A DNA stretch of 64,000 bases from Streptomyces sp. NBC_01235 (GTDB lineage: Bacteria > Actinomycetota > Actinomycetes > Streptomycetales > Streptomycetaceae), in NCBI RefSeq assembly GCF_035989285.1, contig NZ_CP108513.1, forward strand, positions 1,798,001 to 1,862,000. Direction: 5' to 3'. Position 1 is the stretch's first letter, and each line of letters opens with the position of its first letter. The position numbers and the translations under genes are program-made. Of the stretch, positions 46,484-55,710 are shown piece by piece. The notes beneath the pieces are model-generated. The model saw only the letters and a list, made by a program, of their open reading frames with translations, was not told the origin of the DNA and ran no database searches.

Positions 46484-47746
46484 ATGCCCGGTTCCGCCGT
46501 TCCGCCGCCGTCTCCCACCACGATCGAAGACGCCGCTACCGTGCCCGTGCCCGTCACGGGGCCGGCCCATCTGCTGCGCGTGACCCTGCTGATGGCGGGC
46601 AGCTGTCTGCCGATCCTGGGGGCGGTGCTGATCGCCCCCGTGCTGCCCAAGATGCAGGACCACTTCGCGTCGGTCCCGGGGGCCAAGGCGCTGGTGCCGC
46701 TCGCGCTGACCGTTCCGGCGCTGGCGCTGGCGCTGCTCGCCCCGTTCGCCGGCGTGGTCGTGGACCGGCTGGGCCGCAGGCGCCTGCTGATCGTGGCGAC
46801 ACTCCTGTACGCCGTGTTCGGCACCGCCCCGCTCTGGCTGGACTCGCTGGGCGCGATCATCGCCGTCCGCGCCCTGGTCGGGGTCACCGAGGCCGCCATC
46901 ATGACGTGCTGCACCACGCTGATCGGCGACTACTACAGCGGGCAGCAGCGGGTGAGGTACCTCGCCCTGCAGACCATGTGCGCCTCCGCGTCGGCCACCG
47001 TCTTCTTCGTGCTCGGCGGCGCCGCCGGCTCGGCGGGCTGGCGCGTGCCGTTCTGGGTGTACGCCGTGAGTCTCGTACTGGCCCCGCTGATGGCCACCGC
47101 CCTGCCCGACGCGGCGCCCCGTGCAACCACGCAGGAGGTCCGGACCGCACACCGGGCTTTCCCCTGGCGGCAGTTGGCGGGCATCTGTGCCCTCACCTTC
47201 TTCGGGGCGATGGTCTTCTACACCGTCCCGGTGGAGATGTCGTACCTGCTCGACGACCTCGGGGTGGAGAACTCCGGGGTGATCGGTCTGGCCACGGCGA
47301 TCGCCAGTGCCGCCACAGTGGGCGGCGCGGTCGCCTTCGCCCGGCTGGGACGCTCCCCCGACCCGATGCTGCCCGCCGTGCTCGCGGTCTGCGCGGCCGG
47401 CTTCGGGGTGATGTCCCTCGCGGGGAACGCTCCGCTGCTGGTCGTGGGAGCGGTCGTCAACTGCGTGGGGACGGGGATGTTGCTGCCCGCCTTGTTGACG
47501 AGTGCCATGTCCCGTCTGGCGTTCGAGGACCGGGGTCGTGGGACGGGGTTGTGGATGGCGGCCTTCTTCGGCGGCGAGTTCGTCTGCCCGTTGGTGCTGC
47601 TCGCCGGGGAGTCGGCGGTGGGGAGCCTCGCGGGGGCGGTGGGGTTGCTGGGGCCGGCGGCCGCTCTCGTCGCGGCGGGTCTGGTGGCGGCCCGCCGTCG
47701 CGCGGGCGCGGCCGATCCCCGGCCGCTGCCGGAGCAGTTGGCCTGA
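46484..47746 (+). CDS. MFS transporter
   Basis: A 420-residue 12-helix transporter. It has APVLPKMQDHF in helix 1, VVVDRLGRRRLLIVATLLYAVF with motif A, and WRVPFWVYAVSLVLAPLMA. It belongs to the general drug/metabolite MFS group, and the substrate cannot be told. It converges on the LysR gene of the aromatic operon, so uptake of the aromatic substrate is an attractive guess. ATG 46484 has GGAG six bases before it; the longer frame is Arg/Pro-rich and unlikely. Confidence 0.82.
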   Translation: MPGSAVPPPSPTTIEDAATVPVPVTGPAHLLRVTLLMAGSCLPILGAVLIAPVLPKMQDHFASVPGAKALVPLALTVPALALALLAPFAGVVVDRLGRRRLLIVATLLYAVFGTAPLWLDSLGAIIAVRALVGVTEAAIMTCCTTLIGDYYSGQQRVRYLALQTMCASASATVFFVLGGAAGSAGWRVPFWVYAVSLVLAPLMATALPDAAPRATTQEVRTAHRAFPWRQLAGICALTFFGAMVFYTVPVEMSYLLDDLGVENSGVIGLATAIASAATVGGAVAFARLGRSPDPMLPAVLAVCAAGFGVMSLAGNAPLLVVGAVVNCVGTGMLLPALLTSAMSRLAFEDRGRGTGLWMAAFFGGEFVCPLVLLAGESAVGSLAGAVGLLGPAAALVAAGLVAARRRAGAADPRPLPEQLA

Positions 47747-47781
47747 CGGCGGTCCAGCGTCCAAGAACTTCCGGCGAGTGG

Positions 47782-47817
47782 CACGATGGGCCGTCATTCG
47801 GCTACGGCGCCATCGTG
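47782..47817. terminator. Hairpin between convergent MFS and LysR genes
   Basis: CACGATGG pairs with CCATCGTG across a 20-base centre that itself can fold (GCCG/CGGC). It lies in the 123-base gap between the two stop codons. Confidence 0.45.
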
Positions 47818-47869
47818 GCTGGTCACGCCCGCGCGGCGGAGCCGCACATCGATACAGCCCCGGCGCCCC

Positions 47870-48781
47870 TCAGGGGGTCGCAGTCAGCGTCGCCCCCACC
47901 TCCGCCGCCTTCTGCCGCAGCCAGATATGGGCCGCATCCTGGGTGTGAACGGGGTGCCACCACATCGCCTCCTGGACCGGTACCGCCTCAAAAGGACACG
48001 GGAGGACACGCACCGCCGCGGAGCGGACCGCTCTGCGGGCCAGGCGCTCCTGGATCATCGCCACCCGGCGGGTCCCCTCGACCATGTGGGGCAGCAGCTG
48101 GAAGGTCTGCACGGAGACCTCCACCCGGGGGCTGATGCCGAGCATGCTGAGCTGGCGGGCGGCCGGGGCGTCATAGGGGCGCTGGTAGACGGCCCAGGGC
48201 AGCCGGGCCAGCTGGTCGAGAGCGAGCGCGCCGCCGACCTCCGGGTGGTCCTCGGCGATCATGCACAGCCAGCGGTCCTGGAAGAGGTCGACGGCGGGGA
48301 AACCGTCGATGACGCCGTGCGGCATCAGCAGCCCGTCGACGGTGCTCAGCACGGTGGCGGTGTTCTCCACGACGGACGGTGCCGGGTGCCGGAAGGTGAG
48401 CCGGATGCCGGGGGCCTCCTCGTGCAGGGCGCGAGAGAGCTCGGCGCCGAACACGGCCGCGCCGTAGTCGGAGGCGAGCAGGGTGAACTCGCGGTCCTCG
48501 GCGGCCGGGTCGAAGTCGGCCTGGCTGGCGAAGACGCGTTCCAGCAGGTCGCACGCGGTGGCACTGCGGTCACGCAGGGCGACCCCGAGCGGTGTCAGCT
48601 CGTAGCTGTTGCCGGTGCGGGCGAGCAGTTCGTCGTCGAAATGGCGGCGCAGCCGGGACAGCGCCGCGCTCATCGCGGGCTGGCTCAGCCCGACGCGCTC
48701 GCCGGCCCGGGTGACGTTGCGCTCCTCCAGCAGCGCGCGCAGCGCGACGACCAGGTTGAGGTCGAGTCGGGACAGGTTCAC
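47870..48781 (-). CDS. LysR-family regulator of the aromatic operon
   Basis: A 303-residue LysR protein. The winged-helix is LNLVVALRALLEERNVTRAGERVGLSQPAMSAALSRLR (given as the region near residues 6-45), followed by FDDELLARTGNSYELTPLG, and a substrate-binding domain of the NodD/aromatic-sensing style. GTG 48781 has AGGTGG six bases before it. It is divergent from the catabolic operon with a T-N11-A palindrome between them, so it is probably the pathway activator responding to the substrate or an intermediate. Confidence 0.9.
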   Translation of the reverse strand: MNLSRLDLNLVVALRALLEERNVTRAGERVGLSQPAMSAALSRLRRHFDDELLARTGNSYELTPLGVALRDRSATACDLLERVFASQADFDPAAEDREFTLLASDYGAAVFGAELSRALHEEAPGIRLTFRHPAPSVVENTATVLSTVDGLLMPHGVIDGFPAVDLFQDRWLCMIAEDHPEVGGALALDQLARLPWAVYQRPYDAPAARQLSMLGISPRVEVSVQTFQLLPHMVEGTRRVAMIQERLARRAVRSAAVRVLPCPFEAVPVQEAMWWHPVHTQDAAHIWLRQKAAEVGATLTATP

Positions 48782-48835
48782 CAAGCACCACCTATGTGAG
48801 CTGTACGAGCTGGACGAGCCGCACCTGCGGGAACC

Positions 48836-48850
48836 ATCCATGCCATGGAT
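48836..48850. promoter_or_regulatory. LysR-box palindrome ATCCATG-C-CATGGAT
   Basis: A perfect 7-bp inverted repeat around one base, containing T-N11-A (48837 to 48849). It lies between the divergent LysR gene and the first catabolic gene. This is the expected binding site for the LysR protein. Confidence 0.7.
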
Positions 48851-48929
48851 TCGGCTGATCCACAGGATTGATTTCCGTGATTCGTCCTTCGAGGTCAGAG
48901 TAGACCGCAACCCAGCAGGAGGAAATCTG

Positions 48930-49913
48930 ATGGCAACGCTCGCGCAACCTGCCGGCCCGTTCGCGCTCGGCACGTTCTCCGCTCAGGACGGGGAGCCGTT
49001 CCCCGGCCTTCTGGTGAAGGAGCGGGTACTCGACCTGAGCAGCGCCCTGGACCGGGCACCGGCCGACGTGCGCGCCGTGGTGGAGCGGTGGGAGGAGACC
49101 CTCCCCCTCCTGTACGCCCTCGCCGCCGACGACACTCTCGCCCGGCGCCCGCTCGCGGACCTGCGGGTGCACGCGCCGATCGAGCCGCGCCAGATCTTCC
49201 AGTCCGGAGCCAACTACCGGCAGCACGTGATCGACCTGGAGGTCGCCCACCGCTCCCCCGACGACCCCCGCACCGTCGAGGAGGCGCGCGCGGAGATCGC
49301 CGCGGTCATGGACCGCCGGGCCGCCGAGGACCTGCCGTACGTGTTCATCGGCCTGCCCAGCACCGTCGCCGGTCCGTACGACGACGTCGTCCTCCCCTCC
49401 TGGGCCCAGAAGCCGGACTGGGAGCTGGAGTTGGCGGCCGTCATCGCCAAGCCGGCCCATCGGGTGTCCGTCGAGGAGGCCCTGGAGTACGTCGCCGGGT
49501 ACACGATCGCCAACGATCTCACCGACCGCGCCACCGTCTTCCGCCGGGACATGCCCGCCATCGGCACCGACTGGCTGCGCTGCAAGAACGCCCCCGGCTT
49601 CACCCCGCTCGGGCCCTGGATCGTGCCCGCCGAGTCCGTCGCCGACCCGGGCGACCTGCGGGTCACCCTCAAGCTGAACGGCGAGACCATGCAGGACGAG
49701 TCCACCAAGGACATGCTCTTCGGGGTCGCCCGCCTGGTGTCGTACGTCTCACGGACCGCTCAACTCCTCCCGGGTGACCTGGTGTTGACCGGCAGCCCGG
49801 CCGGCAACGGCATCCACTGGGGGCGGCTGCTGCGCGACGGCGACGTCATGGAGGGCTCCATCACCGGCCTGGGTGTGCAGCGCACGCGTTGTGTGGCGGA
49901 GGCGTCGGCATGA
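48930..49913 (+). CDS. Fumarylacetoacetate hydrolase family protein 1
   Basis: A 327-residue FAH-fold enzyme. Landmarks are IFQSGANYRQHVIDLEVAH, the metal-binding Glu pair in WELELAAVIAKPAHRV, the YTIANDLTDRA motif, and the end LTGSPAGNGIHWGR. It hydrolyses or hydrates C-C bonds in ring-cleavage products such as acylpyruvates or 2-hydroxy-dienoates. It is the first gene of a seven-gene operon. GGAGGAAAT lies seven bases before ATG 48930. The stop overlaps the cyclase-family gene. Confidence 0.87.
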   Translation: MATLAQPAGPFALGTFSAQDGEPFPGLLVKERVLDLSSALDRAPADVRAVVERWEETLPLLYALAADDTLARRPLADLRVHAPIEPRQIFQSGANYRQHVIDLEVAHRSPDDPRTVEEARAEIAAVMDRRAAEDLPYVFIGLPSTVAGPYDDVVLPSWAQKPDWELELAAVIAKPAHRVSVEEALEYVAGYTIANDLTDRATVFRRDMPAIGTDWLRCKNAPGFTPLGPWIVPAESVADPGDLRVTLKLNGETMQDESTKDMLFGVARLVSYVSRTAQLLPGDLVLTGSPAGNGIHWGRLLRDGDVMEGSITGLGVQRTRCVAEASA

Positions 49914-50872
49914 GCCTGGACCGCCGCGACCCGGAGGGCGCGATCGCCGAGGCCGCCAAGGCGTACTCCAACTGGGGGCGCTGGGGTGAGGACGACGTGC
50001 TCGGCACCCTCAACTTCCTCGACGAGGCCAAGCGGCGGGAGGGCGCGGCCCTCGTGCGCCGGGGCGTCAGCTTCTCCCTCTCCCAGCGCTTCGACATGAA
50101 CGGCCCGCAGAAGGGCTGGCGGCGGCGCACCAACCCCGTGCACACCATGCTCGACACCGGGACGGACGCCGCCCTCGGCAACCAGGGCTTCCCGCACGGC
50201 ATCGGCGGCGCCGACGACGTGATCGCGATGCCGTTGCAGTGCTCCACCCAATGGGACGGGCTCGGGCACATCTTCGACCACGGCAAGGCGTGGAACGGCC
50301 GCGCGGCGGAGAAGGTCGTCACCTCCGACGGTGATCTCGTCACCGGCATCGAGCACATGGCGCCGTTCGTCGCCGGACGCGGCGTGCTGCTCGACGTGGG
50401 TGAAGTCATCAGCGTGGGCGGCGAGTTGCCCGACGGTTTCGCGATCACCACGGAGCACCTGACCGCGACCGCCGAGGCGCACGGGGTGAGCGTCGGCCGC
50501 GGCGATATCGTCCTCGTCCGTACCGGACAACTCGCGCGTGCCCGGCGCGAGGGCTGGGGCGACTACGCGGGCGGGCCCGCTCCGGGGCTGTCGTTCACCA
50601 CCGCCGGCTGGCTGCACGGCACCGAGATCGCCGCGATCGCCACCGACACCTGGGGTTTCGAGGTGCGGCCGAACGAGTTCGAGCACGCCTTCCAGCCGCT
50701 GCACCAGGTCGTCATCCCCAACGTGGGCCTGCTGATCGGTGAGATGTGGGATCTCGACGCCCTCGCCGCGGACTGCGCGGCCGACGGCGTGTACGAGTTC
50801 TGGCTCACTGCCGCGCCCCTCCCCATCACCGGCGCCGTCGGCTCCCCCGTCAACCCCATCGCAGTCAAGTAA
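49910..50872 (+). CDS. Cyclase/kynurenine-formamidase family hydrolase
   Basis: A 320-residue metal hydrolase of the PF04199 (Cyclase) group. The conserved H-x-x-x-H-x-D-like site is in CSTQWDGLGHIFDHGKAWNG, with RGVLLDVGEV and DIVLVRTGQLARA. Family members hydrolyse formyl-amide, lactone or isatin-type bonds. Here it may open a lactone or amide in the aromatic pathway. It is coupled to the FAH gene by ATGA. Confidence 0.85.
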   Translation: MSLDRRDPEGAIAEAAKAYSNWGRWGEDDVLGTLNFLDEAKRREGAALVRRGVSFSLSQRFDMNGPQKGWRRRTNPVHTMLDTGTDAALGNQGFPHGIGGADDVIAMPLQCSTQWDGLGHIFDHGKAWNGRAAEKVVTSDGDLVTGIEHMAPFVAGRGVLLDVGEVISVGGELPDGFAITTEHLTATAEAHGVSVGRGDIVLVRTGQLARARREGWGDYAGGPAPGLSFTTAGWLHGTEIAAIATDTWGFEVRPNEFEHAFQPLHQVVIPNVGLLIGEMWDLDALAADCAADGVYEFWLTAAPLPITGAVGSPVNPIAVK

Positions 50873-50894
50873 CCGGCGGAACAAGGGAGTTCCC

Positions 50895-52025
50895 ATGACC
50901 CACCCTCGTAGAGTCCTCGTCATCGGCGGCGGCGCCTCCGGCAACGCCGTGACGATCCTGCTGCGCCGTGCCGGTGTCGCCGTCGATCTGATCGAGGCGA
51001 AGCCCGACTGGAACGCCACCACAGGCTCCGGCATCACCCTCCAGGGCAACGCCCTGCGCGTCCTGCGCGAACTCGGCGTCTGGGATCAGGTGTCGGCCTC
51101 CGGCTTCGCCTTCGGGGAGCTCGGGGTGACCACCCCCGACGGGACCGTCCTGTTCGTCGCGGAGGACATCCGGACCGGCGGTGACGACCTGCCCGCCACG
51201 ATCGGCATGCAGCGCCCCCGGCTGCAGCAGATCCTCATCGACGCGGTCCGCGCCTCGGGCGCCGGCGTCCGGCTGGGCACCACGGCGGAGATCCTGGCGC
51301 AGGACGCCGAGGGCGTCTCCGTCCGTTTCAACGACGGCGGCGAGGCCCGCTACGGCCTCGTGATCGGCGCCGACGGCCTCAACTCGGCCACCCGCGCCGC
51401 GATCGGCATCACCGCCGAACCGGAGCCCACCGGCATGGCGATCTGGCGCACCCCCGCCCCGCGCCCCGCGGGTGTCACCCGCACGGACCTGGCCTACGGC
51501 GGCCCGGCGTACATCGCGGGCTACTGCCCGACCAGCGAGAACACCATCTACGCCTACGTCGTCGAGGCCTGCCGCGACCGCGCCTGCGTCGACCCGGCCG
51601 CCTACGCCGACGAGATGCGCCGGCTCGCCCGGAGCTACGGCGGGTTCTGGCACGAGATCACCGATCACATCACGGACCCGGCGCAGGTCAACTACACCTG
51701 GTTCAACCGCCTGTTGGTGGAGGGCTCGTGGCACCGCGGCCGGGTGGTGCTGATCGGCGACGCGGCGCACTGCTGTCCGCCCACTCTCGCGCAGGGCGCC
51801 GCGATGTCACTGGAGGACGCCTCCGTCCTGGCCGAGCTGCTCACCGACGGCCGGGAATGGGACGACGCGCTGTTCCAGGCGTTCTACGAGCGCCGCATCG
51901 CGCGGGTGCGGCCCGTCGTCGAGGCGTCCGTACAACTCGGGCAGTGGCAACTGGACGGTGTGCGCGACGCCGACGTGCCCGGCCTGATCGGCCGCACGCT
52001 GACCCCCCTGAAGGAACTCCCGTGA
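50895..52025 (+). CDS. FAD-dependent aromatic monooxygenase
   Basis: A 376-residue class A hydroxylase: RRVLVIGGGASGNAVTILLRRAG, YGLVIGADGLNSATRAAIG, GRVVLIGDAAHCCPPTLAQGAAMSLEDA (second FAD site; shortened here to its key GDAAH). It resembles salicylate and 4-hydroxybenzoate-type hydroxylases. It probably adds the hydroxyl that makes the catechol or quinol substrate for the extradiol enzyme. Its stop overlaps the next start by GTGA. Confidence 0.9.
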   Translation: MTHPRRVLVIGGGASGNAVTILLRRAGVAVDLIEAKPDWNATTGSGITLQGNALRVLRELGVWDQVSASGFAFGELGVTTPDGTVLFVAEDIRTGGDDLPATIGMQRPRLQQILIDAVRASGAGVRLGTTAEILAQDAEGVSVRFNDGGEARYGLVIGADGLNSATRAAIGITAEPEPTGMAIWRTPAPRPAGVTRTDLAYGGPAYIAGYCPTSENTIYAYVVEACRDRACVDPAAYADEMRRLARSYGGFWHEITDHITDPAQVNYTWFNRLLVEGSWHRGRVVLIGDAAHCCPPTLAQGAAMSLEDASVLAELLTDGREWDDALFQAFYERRIARVRPVVEASVQLGQWQLDGVRDADVPGLIGRTLTPLKELP

Positions 52026-53017
52026 CCACACCGACAGTTGACGTACACGCGCACATCCTGATCCCCGAGGTGGAGGAGGCGGTGGCCGGGTTGCCCGGCC
52101 TCGTCGAGGCCAGGGCGCTGGACGCCCGCCGCAACGGTCCGGCGGCGCTGGCCGTCAGCGGGCCCATGGTGCGCGAGCGGATCCCCCGGGCCACCGATGC
52201 CGCCCTGCGACTGGCCGCGATGGACGCGCAGGGCGTGGACGTGCAGCTGGTCAGCCCGTCCCCCTCGCACTACCACTACTGGGCGGACGAGGAGATCGCC
52301 GAGAAGGTGTACCGCCTTGCGAACGAGGCGACGGCCGCGCACTGCGCGCAGGCTCCCGATCGGCTGAAGGGGCTCGGGCTCGTCCCGCTCCAGCACCCCG
52401 CACTGGCGGTGGACGCCCTCGAACACGCCCTGGATCTGGGCCTGTTGGGCGTCGAGATCTCCTCGCACACGCCCGGTCGCGAGCTGTCCGACCCGGCCTA
52501 CGACCCCTTCTGGGCACGAGCCGCCGAGACCGGTGCGATCCTCTTCCTGCACCCCTTCGGCTGCACCCTCGACGAACGCCTCGACCGCTGGTATTTGTCC
52601 AACACCGTCGGCCAGCCCACCGAGAACGCCGTCGCCCTCTCCCACCTGATCTTCTCCGGCGTCCTGGACCGCCATCCGGACCTCAAGCTGATCGCGGCGC
52701 ACGGCGGCGGCTATCTGCCCACCCACCTGGGCCGCTCCGACCACGCCTGGCGGGTCCGCCCCGACGCCCAGGGCTGCTCCCGGGAGCCGAGCAGCTATCT
52801 GCGGCAGCTGTACTTCGACTCCCTCGTCCACGACCCCCATGTGCTGCGGGAATTGCTGCGGGCCGCGGGCCCGGAGCGGGTCCTGCTCGGCTCCGACTTC
52901 CCCTTCGACATGGGCACCGACGACCCGCTCGGCGCACTGCGCGCCGCGGACCTGCCCGACGCCTGCTTCCACGCCGTCCGGGGCGGCAACGCCGCCGCCC
53001 TCCTCCGGAAGGACTGA
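52022..53017 (+). CDS. Amidohydrolase, ACMSD-like decarboxylase/hydrolase
   Basis: A 331-residue amidohydrolase_2 barrel. Metal ligands are in VDVHAHILIP (H-x-H), ILFLHPFG (His), IAAHGGGYLP (His) and LLGSDFPFDMG (Asp). Enzymes of this group decarboxylate 2-amino-3-carboxymuconate semialdehyde or 2,6-dihydroxybenzoate, or hydrolyse ring-cleavage products. It is probably a non-oxidative decarboxylase or C-C hydrolase in the pathway. Confidence 0.88.
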   Translation: MTTPTVDVHAHILIPEVEEAVAGLPGLVEARALDARRNGPAALAVSGPMVRERIPRATDAALRLAAMDAQGVDVQLVSPSPSHYHYWADEEIAEKVYRLANEATAAHCAQAPDRLKGLGLVPLQHPALAVDALEHALDLGLLGVEISSHTPGRELSDPAYDPFWARAAETGAILFLHPFGCTLDERLDRWYLSNTVGQPTENAVALSHLIFSGVLDRHPDLKLIAAHGGGYLPTHLGRSDHAWRVRPDAQGCSREPSSYLRQLYFDSLVHDPHVLRELLRAAGPERVLLGSDFPFDMGTDDPLGALRAADLPDACFHAVRGGNAAALLRKD

Positions 53018-53021
53018 CACC

Positions 53022-53954
53022 ATGCGCCTGCTCACCCACCTCCGACACGTCGACCTCGCCGTGCCCGACTACGACAAGCAGCTCGACTTCTACGCGGGCG
53101 TCTGGGGCCTGACCAAGGTCGCCGAGGACTCCGGCCTCTCCTTCCTGGCCGCCGAGGGCTCGCCCGAGAGTTACGTGGTCCGGCTGCGCAAGGCGGACGA
53201 GAAGCGGCTGGACCTGGTGTCGTACGGGGCCGCCGGCGCGGCGGACGTCGACACGCTCGCCGAGCGACTCCTCGCCGGCGGCGTCCAGTTGATCTCGCGG
53301 CCGGGCAAGGTCGACACCCCGGGTGGCGGCTACGGCTTCCGCTTCTTCGACGTCGACGGGCGCACGATCGAGGTCTCCGCCGACGTCGAGGTCAGGCAGC
53401 ACCGCAGGATCGAGGAGAAGGAGGCGATCCCGGTCAAGCTGTCGCACGTCGTCCTCAACTCGCCGGACCTCGACAAGACCCGCGAGTGGTACGAGCGCCA
53501 CCTCGGCTTCCGCCACTCCGACACGCTCAGCTCGCCGTACGTCGGTGACGTCATGCACTTCATGCGGATCAGCAACCAGCACCACTCCATGGCCATCGCC
53601 AAGGGCCCGCACACCTCGCTGCACCACGTCTCCTTCGAGATGCGCGGCCTGGACGAGTACATGCGCGGCTCCGGCCGGGTGATGCGGGCCGGCTTCCAGA
53701 AGGTCTGGGGGCCGGGCCGGCACATGGCGGGCGACAACACCTTCACCTACTTCCTCGACCCGCACGGCAACACCGTCGAGTACACGACGGAACTGGAGCT
53801 CCTCGACGAGGACACCTGGCACCCTCACGTCTACGACTTCTCCCAGCCCGAGGTCACCGACCAGTGGGGCACCGCGAACCCCATGAACGAACTCGTCGCC
53901 AAGGAGTCGTTCAACGACGTCGACCGCGGCGTGTTCGTCGCCCCGCCGGTCTGA
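53022..53954 (+). CDS. Type I extradiol ring-cleavage dioxygenase
   Basis: A 310-residue two-module VOC protein. The second module carries the expected iron ligands: His in VKLSHVVLNSPD, His in SLHHVSFEM, Glu in NTVEYTTELE. The length and order match 2,3-dihydroxybiphenyl/catechol 2,3-dioxygenases. It opens a catechol-like ring next to the hydroxyls. It sits between the monooxygenase and the second FAH protein, which fits a meta-cleavage route. Confidence 0.9.
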   Translation: MRLLTHLRHVDLAVPDYDKQLDFYAGVWGLTKVAEDSGLSFLAAEGSPESYVVRLRKADEKRLDLVSYGAAGAADVDTLAERLLAGGVQLISRPGKVDTPGGGYGFRFFDVDGRTIEVSADVEVRQHRRIEEKEAIPVKLSHVVLNSPDLDKTREWYERHLGFRHSDTLSSPYVGDVMHFMRISNQHHSMAIAKGPHTSLHHVSFEMRGLDEYMRGSGRVMRAGFQKVWGPGRHMAGDNTFTYFLDPHGNTVEYTTELELLDEDTWHPHVYDFSQPEVTDQWGTANPMNELVAKESFNDVDRGVFVAPPV

Positions 53955-53966
53955 GGAGTCCCCGTC

Positions 53967-54893
53967 ATGCGCATCGCCAGCTACCTGCACGACGGACGCC
54001 GCCACTGCGGCGTCGTGGAGGGCACCGTCGTACGGGCCCTGCCGGACGGCACCTCACCGCTCGAAGCGGTCGGGACCCGCCCCGTGGGGTCGCCCGTCCC
54101 GCTGTCGGAGGTGCGGCTGCTGCCGCCGCTCCAGCCGCCCACCGTGCGGGACTTCGTCACCTTCGAGGAGCACGTCGAGGGCGTGCGGCGGTCGGTGGAC
54201 GGGGCCGCCGGGGTGCCGGAGCAGTGGTACGCGGCCCCGACGTTCTATTTCACCAACCCCTACGCCGTGTACGGCCCGCACGACGACATCCCCATGCCCC
54301 CGGGGTCGAGCGTCCTCGACTTCGAACTCGAGGTGGCCGCCGTGATCGGGAAGGAGGGCCGCGACCTCACCCCCGAGCAGGCCCGCGACCACATCGTCGG
54401 CTACACCGTCCTCAACGACTGGTCCGCCCGGGACCTGCAGTCCGCCGAGATGAGGGTGGGCCTCGGCCCGTGCAAGGGCAAGGACACGGCCACCACCCTG
54501 GGCCCCTGCCTGGTCACCGCCGACGAACTGGAGAAGTACCGCGACGCGGACGGCTTCCTGCGGCTGGCGCTGCGGGCGGAGATCAACGGCGAGGTGGTCG
54601 GCACGGATCTGCTGTCCAACATGAGCTGGACCTTCGAGGAGATGGTCGCCTACGCCTCACGCGGTACCGTCGTCCGCCCGGGCGACGTCCTCGGCTCGGG
54701 CACCTGCGGCAACGGCGGCTGCCTGGCGGAGCTCTGGGGCGTACGAGGGCGGCGGGACCCGGCGCCGCTCGGGCCCGGCGACACGGTCACGCTCACCGTG
54801 GAGGGCCTCGGCACCGTCTCCAACACCGTGGTGACCGGCCCCGATCCGGTGCCGGTGGCGGCAGCCCGGCGTCGTTCCCGGGAGCGGCCGTGA
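53967..54893 (+). CDS. Fumarylacetoacetate hydrolase family protein 2
   Basis: A 308-residue FAH-fold enzyme, only distantly similar to the one at 48930. Landmarks are RDFVTFEEHVEGVRR, the metal site LDFELEVAAVIGKEGRDL, GYTVLNDWSARDLQ, and GTCGNGGCLAELWG. It may act as acylpyruvate hydrolase, isomerase or 4-oxalocrotonate decarboxylase on the cleaved ring. Two FAH proteins in one operon suggest two successive hydrolytic or isomerising steps. The stop overlaps the SDR start. Confidence 0.88.
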   Translation: MRIASYLHDGRRHCGVVEGTVVRALPDGTSPLEAVGTRPVGSPVPLSEVRLLPPLQPPTVRDFVTFEEHVEGVRRSVDGAAGVPEQWYAAPTFYFTNPYAVYGPHDDIPMPPGSSVLDFELEVAAVIGKEGRDLTPEQARDHIVGYTVLNDWSARDLQSAEMRVGLGPCKGKDTATTLGPCLVTADELEKYRDADGFLRLALRAEINGEVVGTDLLSNMSWTFEEMVAYASRGTVVRPGDVLGSGTCGNGGCLAELWGVRGRRDPAPLGPGDTVTLTVEGLGTVSNTVVTGPDPVPVAAARRRSRERP

Positions 54894-55633
54894 GACGGCT
54901 CGACGGCAGGGTGGTGGTCGTCACCGGGGCGGCCCGCGGGCAGGGTGCGGCGGAGGCGGACGCCCTGCGCCGGGCGGGCGCCCACGTCATCGCCACGGAC
55001 GTCGACCCGACGGCGGACGGCTGCCGGCGCCTCGACGTCACCAGCGAGGACGACTGGATCCAACTGGCCGCGGAACTGTGGGAGTCGCACGGTGCGGTGC
55101 ACGGCCTGGTCAACAACGCGGGCGTCACCTGGCGCGCCCGCGTCGACGACGTACGCCCCGAGGACATGGCCCGGGTCCACGCGGTCAACGTCATCGGTCC
55201 GCTCCTCGGCATCCAGCACCTCACCCCGCTCATGCCGCCCGGCTCCTCCATCGTGAACGTCGGCTCGACGGCCGCGCTCACCGGCCACTACCCGGTCGCC
55301 TACACGTCCAGCAAGTGGGCCCTGCGCGGCCTGTCGAAGGCGGCGGCGACCGAGCTGGGACCGCGCGGCATCCGCGTGAACAGCGTCCACCCCGGCTTCA
55401 TCGAGACCGACATGACCTCCTCCGGCGCGCCCGCCTTCCGCGAGGCGAACATCCGCGAGACCCCCCTGGGCCGCACCGGAACCGCGGACGAGGTCGCCCC
55501 GCTCGTGGTCTTCCTGCTCTCCGACGAGGCGTCCTTCATCACCGGCGCCGAGATCCCGGTCGACGGCGGTCTCACCGCGCACGGCGGCGTCAAGTCCGTC
55601 TCCGACGCGCTGCGCGGCACCCAGCTCACTTGA
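54890..55633 (+). CDS. SDR oxidoreductase
   Basis: A 247-residue short-chain dehydrogenase. The cofactor site VVVVTGAARGQGAAEADAL is followed by the active-site Ser in VNVGSTAALTGHY and YTSSKWALRG (Tyr-x3-Lys), and the end TGAEIPVDGG. It probably oxidises or reduces a hydroxyl in the aromatic pathway, for example making the phenol or dehydrogenating a dihydrodiol. GTG 54890 overlaps the FAH stop (GTGA). Confidence 0.9.
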   Translation: MRRLDGRVVVVTGAARGQGAAEADALRRAGAHVIATDVDPTADGCRRLDVTSEDDWIQLAAELWESHGAVHGLVNNAGVTWRARVDDVRPEDMARVHAVNVIGPLLGIQHLTPLMPPGSSIVNVGSTAALTGHYPVAYTSSKWALRGLSKAAATELGPRGIRVNSVHPGFIETDMTSSGAPAFREANIRETPLGRTGTADEVAPLVVFLLSDEASFITGAEIPVDGGLTAHGGVKSVSDALRGTQLT

Positions 55634-55659
55634 ACAAGGAACGGCTTTCTTGGCCCCCT

Positions 55660-55679
55660 CCCCCTCGTGAACGAGGGGG
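55660..55679 (+). terminator. Terminator of the aromatic operon
   Basis: CCCCCTCG and CGAGGGGG form an 8-bp stem with a TGAA loop 27 bases after the SDR stop, followed by an ATTT stretch. Confidence 0.75.
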
Positions 55680-55710
55680 ATTTCCACGGCTCGCGCCGCA
55701 GGCAACCCCA

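Noticed and set aside
46004..47797. Minus-strand frame of 597 codons across the MFS gene
   Set aside because: It is low-complexity His/Arg/Gly-rich, and the plus strand encodes a clean 12-helix transporter.
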